From the NCBI GenBank assembly GCA_947447525.1, contig CANFJL010000005.1, positions 1 through 64,000 on the forward strand: a stretch of 64,000 nucleotides of DNA, given 5' to 3'. A model generated the notes under the pieces. The model ran no database searches. It had not been told where the DNA came from and worked only from the letters and a program-made list of their open reading frames with translations. Numbering within the stretch: position 1 is the stretch's first letter; each line of letters starts with the position of its first letter. Made by a program: the position numbers and the translations under genes. Shown here piece by piece: positions 1-8,617 of this stretch. Origin of the DNA: Flavobacteriales bacterium (lineage in GTDB: Bacteria > Bacteroidota > Bacteroidia > Flavobacteriales_D > Crocinitomicaceae).

Positions 1-354
1 GCGAGTGGTGATAATTACTACCGTTTGCGCCAAGTAGATATCGATGGCGTTGAGAAACTATACGATGTTATTGCAGTAACTTGTGCAGCAGGAAGCGATC
101 AATACATCATGACGTATCCGAATCCAAGTGAACAAAATTTCCATGTAGCATTGCTAGACGAAAACTTGATTGGAACCGCAACTTTAAGCATGGTAGATGC
201 TCGAGGAGTTTTAATTCACAGCGAACTCCTAGAAGTAAAAGCAGGAACTAATTTATTCTTGTTCAACAATACAGGCTTGGCTCCCGGGATTTACTATTTG
301 AAAATTTCCAAAGGAACTTATAGTTCTTCGGTGTTGAAGCAAGTGGTAAGATAA
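1..354 (+). CDS. C-terminal fragment of a T9SS-secreted protein (type A sorting domain); 5' end outside the window
   Basis: Frame open from base 1 (ASGDNYYRLRQVDIDG...); YPNPSEQNFHVALL...GIYYLKISKGTYSSSVLKQVVR is typical of a Por/T9SS type A C-terminal domain. Confidence 0.85.
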   Translation, partial: ASGDNYYRLRQVDIDGVEKLYDVIAVTCAAGSDQYIMTYPNPSEQNFHVALLDENLIGTATLSMVDARGVLIHSELLEVKAGTNLFLFNNTGLAPGIYYLKISKGTYSSSVLKQVVR

Positions 355-365
355 CATATAGTCGG

Positions 366-390
366 TTTCGACTACGCTCAACCCACTTTT
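366..390 (+). repeat. Left arm of a 25-nt imperfect inverted repeat (partner 1410-1434)
   Basis: tttcgactacgctcaacccactttt; its reverse complement matches 1410-1434 at 23/25 positions. Confidence 0.8.
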
Positions 391-417
391 AAGGCTTATC
401 GATTACCGAAACAGAGT

Positions 418-499
418 TAGAGTTGGACTTGGAGGTTGGACGTAGAGGTTAGAGATAGAGTTGGACATAGAGGTTAGAGGTTAGACTTGGAATTGGAGC
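418..499 (+). repeat. Short array of degenerate 6/7-mers TRGANN / TRGAGGT
   Basis: Parses without gaps as TAGAGT TGGACT TGGAGGT TGGACG TAGAGGT TAGAGA TAGAGT TGGACA TAGAGGT TAGAGGT TAGACT TGGAAT TGGAGC. Confidence 0.8.
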
Positions 500-560
500 G
501 AGGTCCTTACTTTATTTTGTATACGACAACCCGTTGTTTTGTAAATAATAACATTCTATT

Positions 561-622
561 TTTAGACCTTGCAATAGGAGGTTTTTCAAACCCATTGAAT
601 TTGGTATATGCTAAGACTAGCT
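561..622 (+). repeat. 62-bp direct repeat, copy 1
   Basis: tttagaccttgcaataggaggtttttcaaacccattgaatttggtatatgctaagactagct, identical to 823-884. Confidence 0.95.
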
Positions 623-822
623 TGTTCTCTCTACTTTTTTTCCGCAAAAAAGTAGCAAAAAGCTCGGTGCTGGTTTTTGTAATCGGCGTTCCACTTTTGA
701 AAGCCGACCTTCTCAGCGAGCTTGCAGCTTCTTCATGGTACCCGACTTTCAATACGCTATTCTTGATTAAAAAAAAATGCACCAACTTAAAAGAAAAAGT
801 TTTGTAATTAGTAACCTACTAA

Positions 823-884
823 TTTAGACCTTGCAATAGGAGGTTTTTCAAACCCATTGAATTTGGTATATGCTAAGACTAGCT
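823..884 (+). repeat. 62-bp direct repeat, copy 2
   Basis: Identical to 561-622. Confidence 0.95.
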
Positions 885-894
885 GAAAGCTCAG

Positions 895-983
895 TCGCTA
901 GCATCCAAATTTGAAGGGGATTAAAAATACTTCGAACTTTCTCAGGAATGAGTTAATTATAGGTGCGTCGAAGTAAAGCGCAT
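895..983 (+). repeat. 89-nt hairpin-forming repeat, copy 1
   Basis: Conserved 43-nt 5' block and 18-nt 3' block around a diverged centre; TACTTCGA (928-935) pairs with TCGAAGTA (968-975), 32-nt loop. Confidence 0.8.
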
Positions 984-1048
984 TGATAAGTCAGCTCCTT
1001 TTTTTGTTACTTTTTTTTGAGATAAAAAAAAGTAAAGAAATAGATCAA

Positions 1049-1137
1049 TCGCTAGCATCCAAATTTGGTGGGGATTAAAAATACTTCGAACCTACTCAGA
1101 GTTTAGAAGATTGCATGTTCGTCGAAGTAAAGCGCAT
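1049..1137 (+). repeat. 89-nt hairpin-forming repeat, copy 2
   Basis: Same layout as 895-983; TACTTCGA (1082-1089) pairs with TCGAAGTA (1122-1129), 32-nt loop. Confidence 0.8.
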
Positions 1138-1187
1138 CTCGACTACTAAAATAGAGTTACCCTTCGATGAGCTCAGGGCGAGAAGGT

Positions 1188-1282
1188 TAGACTTGGAGGT
1201 TAGAGTTTAGACATAGAGCTTAGAGCGCATCTCTAAAACTGAAACAGAGTTGGACTTGGACTTAGAGGTTGGAGATAGAGGT
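1188..1282 (+). repeat. Second short TRGANN(N) 6/7-mer array, interrupted
   Basis: TAGACT TGGAGGT TAGAGTT TAGACA TAGAGCT TAGAGC ... TGGACT TGGACT TAGAGGT TGGAGA TAGAGGT. Confidence 0.75.
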
Positions 1283-1409
1283 TCGATAGCGCATCTCGAC
1301 TACGCTCGATGAGCTTTCAGAAGTGGATTGAACTGCTTGTGCTGAGCTTGTACTCCCCAGAGCATATCGAAGGGCCGAAGTAAGTCGAAAGACACTGTGT
1401 TGAGCTCTA

Positions 1410-1434
1410 AAAAGTGGATTGAGCGGAGTCGAAA
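1410..1434 (-). repeat. Right arm of the 25-nt imperfect inverted repeat (partner 366-390)
   Basis: aaaagtggattgagcggagtcgaaa. Confidence 0.8.
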
Positions 1435-1505
1435 GAGACTGACACTTGTGTCGAGTAAGTCGAAATCCACGAACAATTCCATGAAATCATTTGCTTGATT
1501 TAGTG

Positions 1506-1513
1506 TAACTTTG
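1506..1513 (+). promoter_or_regulatory. Bacteroidota -7 element TAnnTTTG
   Basis: TAACTTTG ending 4 nt before the ATG at 1518. Confidence 0.5.
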
Positions 1514-1517
1514 TTTT

Positions 1518-2705
1518 ATGAATAAAGAAAATTATTTCATTAAGCATCTGGGTCAAACCTCTCCATTTCCCTTTTTGATTGATATTCAAAGTGCCGAAGG
1601 AATTTATATTATTGATAAAAACGGCAAATCCTACATGGATATGATTGCCGGTGTTGCTGTTAATAATATCGGCCACCGTCATCCTAAAGTTGTAGCTGCT
1701 CTAAAAGAGCAAATTGATCACTATATGCATGTTATGGTGTATGGAGAATTTATTCAAGAAGCACAAATTAATTTAAGTGCCGCGCTTCAATCGGTTTTAC
1801 CTCCAACGCTGAATGCTGTATATCCCGTCAATTCAGGAACAGAAGCTATTGAAGCAGCTATAAAATTGGTCAAACGGGCAACACGTCGTACTGAAATTAT
1901 TTCGTTTAAAGGTGCTTATCATGGCAGTACAAATGGTGCCTTAAGTATTTCCTCCAATGTTATAAAAAAACAAGCCTTTCGTCCCTTATTACCAGACATT
2001 AATTTTATTAATCTAAATAGTTTAGAGGATCTTGAACGCATTACCAATCGTACCGCTGGAGTTTTTCTAGAAACGGTGCAAGGTGATGCTGGCGTTCGTA
2101 TCCCTGAAAAAGCATTTATGGAAGCATTGCGCAAGCGCTGTGATGAAGTTGGTGCACTCTTGGTGTTTGATGAAATTCAATGTGGAATGGGAAGAACGGG
2201 TAAAATGTTTGCTTTTGAGCATTATAATTGTATACCCGATTTACTTACCTTAGGAAAAGCCCTTGGAGGTGGAATGCCCATTGGAGCTTTGGTTTGCAAT
2301 CAAAATTTGTTGCGGAATTTTTCTCATGATCCCATGTTAGGTCATATTACAACTTTTGGTGGTCACCCTGTGATTTGCGCTGCAGCAGTCGCTTGCCTTG
2401 AGGTAATGAAATCTGAAATTGATTTCAATGAGGTAAATCGTTTGGGGGCTATGCTTGCTGAATTAATCGGAAAGGAAAAGGAAATTATTGCTGTCCGACA
2501 GATTGGAATGATGTTCGCATTTGATATGGAATCTCCTGAAAGGGTTGAGAAAATTGTGATGCGTTGTCTGGAGAAAGGGGTTTTAACTTTTTGGTTTCTA
2601 TCTCATCCCTATAGTTTCCGCTTGTCTCCGCCTTTAAATATTACGGAAGATGAGATCATAAAAGCAGCGCAACTCATTCGTGAAGCAATTAATGAAACAG
2701 CTTAG
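1518..2705 (+). CDS. Class III PLP-dependent aminotransferase (acetylornithine/aspartate aminotransferase family)
   Basis: Fold-type I motifs NSGTEAIEAAIKL, LLVFDEIQCGMGRTG, LGKALGGGMPIGA (PLP lysine). Confidence 0.9.
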   Translation: MNKENYFIKHLGQTSPFPFLIDIQSAEGIYIIDKNGKSYMDMIAGVAVNNIGHRHPKVVAALKEQIDHYMHVMVYGEFIQEAQINLSAALQSVLPPTLNAVYPVNSGTEAIEAAIKLVKRATRRTEIISFKGAYHGSTNGALSISSNVIKKQAFRPLLPDINFINLNSLEDLERITNRTAGVFLETVQGDAGVRIPEKAFMEALRKRCDEVGALLVFDEIQCGMGRTGKMFAFEHYNCIPDLLTLGKALGGGMPIGALVCNQNLLRNFSHDPMLGHITTFGGHPVICAAAVACLEVMKSEIDFNEVNRLGAMLAELIGKEKEIIAVRQIGMMFAFDMESPERVEKIVMRCLEKGVLTFWFLSHPYSFRLSPPLNITEDEIIKAAQLIREAINETA

Positions 2706-2744
2706 TTTTTCACTCTTTAATTTATTATTCACCTTGAAACGCAC

Positions 2745-2752
2745 TATCTTTG
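2745..2752 (+). promoter_or_regulatory. Bacteroidota -7 element TAnnTTTG
   Basis: TATCTTTG upstream of metF. Confidence 0.5.
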
Positions 2753-2768
2753 TACCCATAACTTTAGC

Positions 2769-3719
2769 ATGAAAGTAACCGAACATATAGCAGCTGCGAA
2801 GGACACTCTGTTTTCCTTTGAAATTCTTCCTCCTCTGAAAGGAAAAAGTATTCATTCTATTTTTGATGGGATTGATCCTTTAATGGAATTTCAACCCAAA
2901 TTTGTTAATGTGACCTATCATCGCGAAGAATATATTTATAAGGAGCGAGAGAATGGTTTGCTAGAGAAAATAGCCATTCGTAAAAGACCAGGTACCGTTG
3001 GTATTTGTGCAGCGATTATGAATAAATATAATGTTGATGCAGTGCCTCATTTAATTTGTGGTGGATTTAGTAAAGAAGAAACTGAAAATGCCTTAATAGA
3101 TCTTCAATTTTTAGGTATTGATAATGTATTGGCTTTGCGTGGAGATTCCATTAAAACAGAGTCTGTTTTTCGTCCACATACCGATGGACATGCCTTCGCT
3201 GTAGAGTTGATTGAGCAAATATCTGATATGAATAGTGGAAATTATATCATGGATGATGTGCAACTAGAACCAACAAATTTCTGTATCGGTGCCGCTGGTT
3301 ATCCAGAAAAGCATTTTGAAGCCATGAATATGAATACGGATTTGATGAATGCAAAAAGGAAAGTAGATGCTGGTGCTTCTTATCTTGTGACACAAATGTT
3401 TTTCGATAATCAAAAATATTTCGACTTCGTTGCTTCATGTCGCACTATCGGAATTGATGTTCCAATCATTCCCGGAATTAAACCACTGAATAATTTAAAT
3501 CATATTTCTTTTATTCCTAAATCTTTTCACATTGATTATCCAATAGCGCTATCAAATGAACTTCTGAAATGTAAGGACAATAAGTCTGTAGCACAGGTTG
3601 GGATCGAATGGGGAATTCAACAATCAAAGGAGTTAAAAGCTGCAGGGGTTCCTTGTATTCATTATTATACCATGTCTAATTCAACTTCAGTAAAAGCGAT
3701 AGCTTCTGAGATATTTTAA
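2769..3719 (+). CDS. metF: Methylenetetrahydrofolate reductase
   Basis: FEILPP, VTYHRE, NVLALRGD, ASYLVTQMFFDNQKYFDF, PIIPGIKP motifs. Confidence 0.95.
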   Translation: MKVTEHIAAAKDTLFSFEILPPLKGKSIHSIFDGIDPLMEFQPKFVNVTYHREEYIYKERENGLLEKIAIRKRPGTVGICAAIMNKYNVDAVPHLICGGFSKEETENALIDLQFLGIDNVLALRGDSIKTESVFRPHTDGHAFAVELIEQISDMNSGNYIMDDVQLEPTNFCIGAAGYPEKHFEAMNMNTDLMNAKRKVDAGASYLVTQMFFDNQKYFDFVASCRTIGIDVPIIPGIKPLNNLNHISFIPKSFHIDYPIALSNELLKCKDNKSVAQVGIEWGIQQSKELKAAGVPCIHYYTMSNSTSVKAIASEIF

Positions 3720-3727
3720 CCTTTGCT

Positions 3728-4261
3728 ATGAAAAATCTGTTTTTTGTTTCTTTCGTTTTATTGATGTTTTTCCCTGCATTATCTCAAGGTATCAAGTTAA
3801 AAAATGCTCTCGTGGTGGGTCAATTCGATAAACCTGAGGATCGTTTTTCTGTAGAAATTAATTTAACTGAAATGTTGAGTATGCAAGGTGTGAAAGCATT
3901 CCCTTCTTTGAATATGTTAAAACAAGGTGCTGATCAGTCATTATTAGCATCGGATACGATAACACAAGCGGTATTATTAAAAGGTTATGATACTTATCTA
4001 GTGGTGAATGTAAAAGGCTACGATAGAAAGTTTAAAAAATCTCTTGTCCTTCCTGTCTTGACTGAAGCACTTAATAGGGTGAGTTTGTATCATATTTTTA
4101 AAGATGAAGTAACTTCTGTTACCTTTGAATTTACTTTTTATCGTTCCAATCAACCTATTTATACTGAAATATTGAAGTGTGGAAATGTTTCTAATCGGGA
4201 GGATGTAGTTAAAAAGTTGAGAAAGAAAATGCCGAAATTAATCGAAAAATGGAAGCAATAA
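3728..4261 (+). CDS. Hypothetical exported protein
   Basis: Complete 177-aa ORF with N-terminal signal peptide, 8 nt after metF. Confidence 0.7.
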   Translation: MKNLFFVSFVLLMFFPALSQGIKLKNALVVGQFDKPEDRFSVEINLTEMLSMQGVKAFPSLNMLKQGADQSLLASDTITQAVLLKGYDTYLVVNVKGYDRKFKKSLVLPVLTEALNRVSLYHIFKDEVTSVTFEFTFYRSNQPIYTEILKCGNVSNREDVVKKLRKKMPKLIEKWKQ

Positions 4262-4266
4262 TCTAA

Positions 4267-5154
4267 TCAATTATTCATCCTAAAGCCTTTGTCTTTCTCC
4301 ATGTCTTTCGGATCACCATAGGCTCCACACTTCGGCTGACTCTCAAAAAGCTTAATAAATTTAATTTGTGCTTGAATAGGGCGGTAGGTAGATGAAAACC
4401 AATTCATTTTCGCATTAATCCCATTATAATCGTGTATTCCGATGAGTGGCAAATAAACTCCTGGCACCATCATCCACGCACGATTGATTCTAATTCCAAG
4501 TCCCAAAGAATAATGAAATTGTACCACTAATGGGCTATGAAAATTAAATGCTTGAAGGTTATTCCCTTCAGCGTAAACTTGTTCTCCTTGAAATAAATTG
4601 TAATCAAAGTTAAACCCAATGGCATTATCAATAAAATATTTTCTTGTTACATCAATTTTTTTCTTTCCAATATAAATTAGAGAATGCGCAGAGAACCGGC
4701 CATAAAGAAATCCGTTGGTAAAATTACCATGACTTTCAACGCTCGAAGTTACTTCTCCTAAGGCATTGGTGTAATCTAAATGGGTGAGTTCAGTTCCGCG
4801 AAACTGTTTGTATCCAATCCCCCAGTCAACAAAATCCATTAATCTAGATTTTTTAAGTGCTTTGATCGGTAATTTCCCTTTCCATTTTGGAAAATGAACC
4901 ATCCCTAATTCTGCATGGAATCCAATTTGACCAGCTGGATCGATGTAATATTTCCCTCTTTGTCCGCTGTTGTCCGTTAAGATAAATGTAGGTGAATCTT
5001 TGGGTGTGATTTGATAGGTAGCTCCAAAATTAAATTGAATCCCATCATTGGTCACCATCCGATAGGCATCACCTTCTCTTACTCCCTTTTTAAACCCGTA
5101 TTGGCTGAAACTACCAAATGGAAATAAGAGTAATAGTAAAATTAATTTTTTCAT
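4267..5154 (-). CDS. Hypothetical exported, possibly outer-membrane protein
   Basis: Signal peptide MKKLILLLLLFPFGSFS; 4-nt overlap with the upstream monooxygenase gene. Confidence 0.7.
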   Translation of the reverse strand: MKKLILLLLLFPFGSFSQYGFKKGVREGDAYRMVTNDGIQFNFGATYQITPKDSPTFILTDNSGQRGKYYIDPAGQIGFHAELGMVHFPKWKGKLPIKALKKSRLMDFVDWGIGYKQFRGTELTHLDYTNALGEVTSSVESHGNFTNGFLYGRFSAHSLIYIGKKKIDVTRKYFIDNAIGFNFDYNLFQGEQVYAEGNNLQAFNFHSPLVVQFHYSLGLGIRINRAWMMVPGVYLPLIGIHDYNGINAKMNWFSSTYRPIQAQIKFIKLFESQPKCGAYGDPKDMEKDKGFRMNN

Positions 5155-6518
5155 ACTTGAAAGTTAAACTGTTTACTTTTTTCTACTAAATAGTTCATGA
5201 TCTCCTCACTTTCCCAATTTTTTTCAATCTCGGGTAATGCCATCACTTCATCCATAATTGAATTTTGTAGATTCCCTTGAGCATAAGCAACACTATATTT
5301 TATATTGCTAAAAGTCACTTGCGAATATAACGGCATCCATCGTTCTGGATACAAAGAACTGAATTTTGCTTCTATTTTTTTTCTTAGAATAAAAGCGGGA
5401 TCTCCAACAAAATCACGCATAACAAAATAATTGTCTAAAGATAAATCTTGAAGTGCATCTCCATCTGCTTTTCTCGTTCTACTGTATTCATCAAAAACAA
5501 GCGGCCAATTTTCCTTGTGTTTTTGCATTAAGCCCCAAAGCACCGAACAGTCTTCGAAACCAGCATTCATACCTTGACCATAAAAAGGCACCGTTGCGTG
5601 CGCAGCATCTCCCATTAGGGCAACTTTTCCTTTATGCCAAGGATAACATCTAATGATGGCTAAATTTGATAAAGGATGATCTTCCCATGCATCTGCGATA
5701 TTGGGCATCATTTTATAAAAATCAGGAAATACATCTAAGAAAAATGTATTTACCGCTTCACGAGAATTTAATTTATCAAAGGCATATTTATCTCCTTCAT
5801 GTGGCATGAAAAGTGTACAAGTAAAGGAACCATCTTCATTGGCAAGTGCAATAAGCATGAATCTTCCTCTTGGCCAAATATGTAAAGAATTCTTATCCAT
5901 TCTGTAATTCCCATTCTCATCGGCTGGCAAAAGAATTTCACGATAACCATCTGCAATAAAATTTTGGCTGTAGGTAAAGCGCTCCATTTTCTGCATAGAG
6001 TTGTAACGAACATTTGAAAAGGCACCATCAACTGCAAATATCACCTCAGATTCAACAGTGAAGGTCTTATTGTTTATGGTATCAGTTAGTGTCACTATCC
6101 CGTTTTCTAAATCTACTTTTTGACAGGTGTGATTGTAATGAATGGTTGCACCACCATGTGTTTCGGCAATATCCATCATTTTCGCATTTACCTTACCTCT
6201 AGAAACAGAATAAATGGCTTCTCCCTCTTTTCCGTATTGTTGAAAATTTAAATTACCTTCTACATCATGCATCATACGACCATACATTGGAATTGCTATT
6301 TCGCGAATTTCATCACCAACTCCGACAGCATCAAGCGCGGTCCAGCCACGAACAGACAAGGCCAAATTAATTGATTTTCCTGCACTTATTTCGGCTTTTC
6401 TAATATCACTTCTACGCTCATAAATGGTAACTTTATAGCCTGCTTTTGAAAGATATACGGCCCAAAGGGAACCAACTAGACCTGCTCCGATTATTACTGC
6501 TGATTTTTGTTGTTCCAT
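5151..6518 (-). CDS. kmo: Kynurenine 3-monooxygenase-like FAD-dependent hydroxylase
   Basis: GAGLVGSLWAVYLSKAGYKVTIYERR (Rossmann), KSINLALSVRGW, ALMGDAAHATVPFYGQGMNAGFEDC. Confidence 0.9.
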   Translation of the reverse strand: MEQQKSAVIIGAGLVGSLWAVYLSKAGYKVTIYERRSDIRKAEISAGKSINLALSVRGWTALDAVGVGDEIREIAIPMYGRMMHDVEGNLNFQQYGKEGEAIYSVSRGKVNAKMMDIAETHGGATIHYNHTCQKVDLENGIVTLTDTINNKTFTVESEVIFAVDGAFSNVRYNSMQKMERFTYSQNFIADGYREILLPADENGNYRMDKNSLHIWPRGRFMLIALANEDGSFTCTLFMPHEGDKYAFDKLNSREAVNTFFLDVFPDFYKMMPNIADAWEDHPLSNLAIIRCYPWHKGKVALMGDAAHATVPFYGQGMNAGFEDCSVLWGLMQKHKENWPLVFDEYSRTRKADGDALQDLSLDNYFVMRDFVGDPAFILRKKIEAKFSSLYPERWMPLYSQVTFSNIKYSVAYAQGNLQNSIMDEVMALPEIEKNWESEEIMNYLVEKSKQFNFQV

Positions 6519-6700
6519 GTTCTTTTTTTTATTGGGTAATATTTAATTTCAATGGGTTATAATACTATTTACAAAAATAAACAGATTGTTATACTTGTAT
6601 TCGTGTTTTATCAACACTTATTCACATGATAAAGTTCGTTGTCCTCTAGATTAATATTTGTTTGATCTTGCTTATTTTATAGCTTCCAAAAAACTATTTG

Positions 6701-6708
6701 TACATTTG
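6701..6708 (+). promoter_or_regulatory. Bacteroidota -7 element TAnnTTTG
   Basis: TACATTTG upstream of panB. Confidence 0.5.
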
Positions 6709-6726
6709 TTATCTTAATTTAGGCTT

Positions 6727-7542
6727 ATGTCCGTTCACAAAAATGTAAAAAAGATTACAACCCACACCTTGCAAGAAATGAAAAGTCAAGGTCAGCGTAT
6801 TTCTATGCTTACAGGGTATGATTTTTCTATGGCTCGTATTCTCGATCAAGCTGGAATTGATGTTATTCTTGTAGGTGATTCTGCTTCAAATGTGATGGCT
6901 GGACATGAAACAACCTTACCCATTACTTTAGATCAAATGATTTATCATGGAGCCTCGGTTGTTCGTGCCATTGAGCGCGCATTGGTCGTTGTTGATCTCC
7001 CTTTTGGTTCGTATCAAGGCAATTCGAAAGAAGCCCTTTCAAGCGCTATTCGTATTATGAAGGAAACGGGTGCGCATGCTGTGAAAATGGAAGGGGGACA
7101 AGAAATTCTTGAGTCTATTCAGAGAATTTTAACCGCTGGAATTCCTGTCATGGGTCATTTAGGTTTAACACCTCAATCAATTTATAAATTCGGAACTTAT
7201 ACCGTTAGAGCAAAGGAAGAAAGTGAAGCAAATCAATTGATTGAAGATGCTTTGGCTTTAGAAAAAGCAGGTTGCTTTGCTATAGTTCTAGAAAAAATTC
7301 CGGCAGTTCTCGCTGAAAAGGTTTCAAAAATGTTACACATTCCTATTATTGGTATCGGTGCTGGAAGTGGTGTTGATGGTCAAGTGCTTGTCGCTCATGA
7401 TATGTTGGGCATCAATAATGAATTTAATCCAAGGTTCTTACGCAAATACAATAACTTGCACGAACAGATGCTCACCGCTTTTCAATCTTTTATTACTGAT
7501 GTAAGGTCTGGTGATTTTCCGAATGAAAAAGAACAGTATTAA
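6727..7542 (+). CDS. panB: 3-methyl-2-oxobutanoate hydroxymethyltransferase
   Basis: [83 protein letters not shown]. Confidence 0.97.
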   Translation: MSVHKNVKKITTHTLQEMKSQGQRISMLTGYDFSMARILDQAGIDVILVGDSASNVMAGHETTLPITLDQMIYHGASVVRAIERALVVVDLPFGSYQGNSKEALSSAIRIMKETGAHAVKMEGGQEILESIQRILTAGIPVMGHLGLTPQSIYKFGTYTVRAKEESEANQLIEDALALEKAGCFAIVLEKIPAVLAEKVSKMLHIPIIGIGAGSGVDGQVLVAHDMLGINNEFNPRFLRKYNNLHEQMLTAFQSFITDVRSGDFPNEKEQY

Positions 7543-7549
7543 TTCTTAA

Positions 7550-8617
7550 ATGAAAACGCCTCTTTTTTTTAGTATCTTGTTTCTATTGGCATGCTCTACC
7601 AGTCATAAGCCAGTTGGACCAGAATCAGAAACCAATAGTTATTCAAAGTGGCTTTCTATAAAAGAATCAAAACGAGGTGTATTTATTACAATTACCAATC
7701 CCGACAAATCTTCGGAGCAATTCAATTATTTTATTGGAACCCATACCCCTGAAAACTACACCAATATTTCAGTAGGTCCTAAGGGTATTGCTGCACTTTC
7801 TTCGACTCACATTGGAATGTTGTCTCAATTGGGTTCCATAAAGTCAATTTCCGCAGTGGGAGATAAAAAATTGATTTACAATCAAGAATTAAAGAAAAGA
7901 ATTTCTAAAGGATGGGTTGCTACGCTGGGTCAAGAAGGTGATCTTTCGGTAGAAATGTTGTTACAATCTAAGTCAAAAACACTCGTTTATAGTGCTTTCT
8001 CAGGAAAATTATCCATCGAAAATAAATTAAAAAAGCTAGGAATTGTTGCAATTCCAAATTTTGATTGGCGTGAAACTCATCCTTTAGGAAGAGCAGAATG
8101 GATCTTGCTTTTTGGCTATCTTATCGGAAATCAAGAAAGAGCAAAAAAAGAATTCGCTGAAATAGTAACTCAATATTTGACGATTCAAAATAAAAGTAAA
8201 TCTTCTGAGAAAGTCGCTTTGGTGGGAAATGTTACGGGTGATTTTTGGTATGCACCGGCTGGTGATAGTTACAATGCGAAGTTACTTCAAGATGCCGGAG
8301 TTAATTATATTTATAAGAATTCTAAAGGAACGGGAAGCTTATCTTTGACTTTAGAACAAGTATTTAAAAAGTCAGATCAGGTAGATTTATGGTTAAATCC
8401 TGGTTTTGCCTCTAAAAAATTAATCCTATTTCATAATCCTAAAGCTAAGTATTTTTCGATGTTTTCAAAAGGTGAAATTTATTGCTATGCCCAAAACATG
8501 AATCGCTACTGGGAAATGGCTGCAGTGCAACCACATTTAATATTATCAGATTTACAGCAAATAATCGATTCAAGTCTTCCCAATAAGAAGCTGCATTTTT
8601 ATCAGAAGGTGGAATGA
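7550..8617 (+). CDS. ABC importer substrate-binding lipoprotein (BtuF/FecB-like)
   Basis: Lipobox LFLLACS; periplasmic-binding fold text; overlaps the FecCD permease gene. Confidence 0.85.
   Translation: MKTPLFFSILFLLACSTSHKPVGPESETNSYSKWLSIKESKRGVFITITNPDKSSEQFNYFIGTHTPENYTNISVGPKGIAALSSTHIGMLSQLGSIKSISAVGDKKLIYNQELKKRISKGWVATLGQEGDLSVEMLLQSKSKTLVYSAFSGKLSIENKLKKLGIVAIPNFDWRETHPLGRAEWILLFGYLIGNQERAKKEFAEIVTQYLTIQNKSKSSEKVALVGNVTGDFWYAPAGDSYNAKLLQDAGVNYIYKNSKGTGSLSLTLEQVFKKSDQVDLWLNPGFASKKLILFHNPKAKYFSMFSKGEIYCYAQNMNRYWEMAAVQPHLILSDLQQIIDSSLPNKKLHFYQKVE

Noticed and set aside
487-807. 106-aa plus-strand ORF
   Set aside because: Overlaps one copy of the 62-bp repeat and a minus-strand ORF; low-complexity, repeat-derived sequence.
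998-1040. Terminator-like A/T hairpin (ttacttttttttgagataaaaaaaagtaa)
   Set aside because: Perfectly symmetric but entirely A/T with no GC stem; it more likely belongs to the repeat mosaic than to a functional terminator of a known gene.
1300-1482. 60-aa minus-strand ORF
   Set aside because: Falls entirely in repeat-rich intergenic DNA with dispersed palindromic elements; no domain-like content.
6519-6726. Possible riboswitch or leader between kmo and panB
   Set aside because: A/T-rich with no recognisable conserved aptamer motif; best explained as a divergent promoter region.
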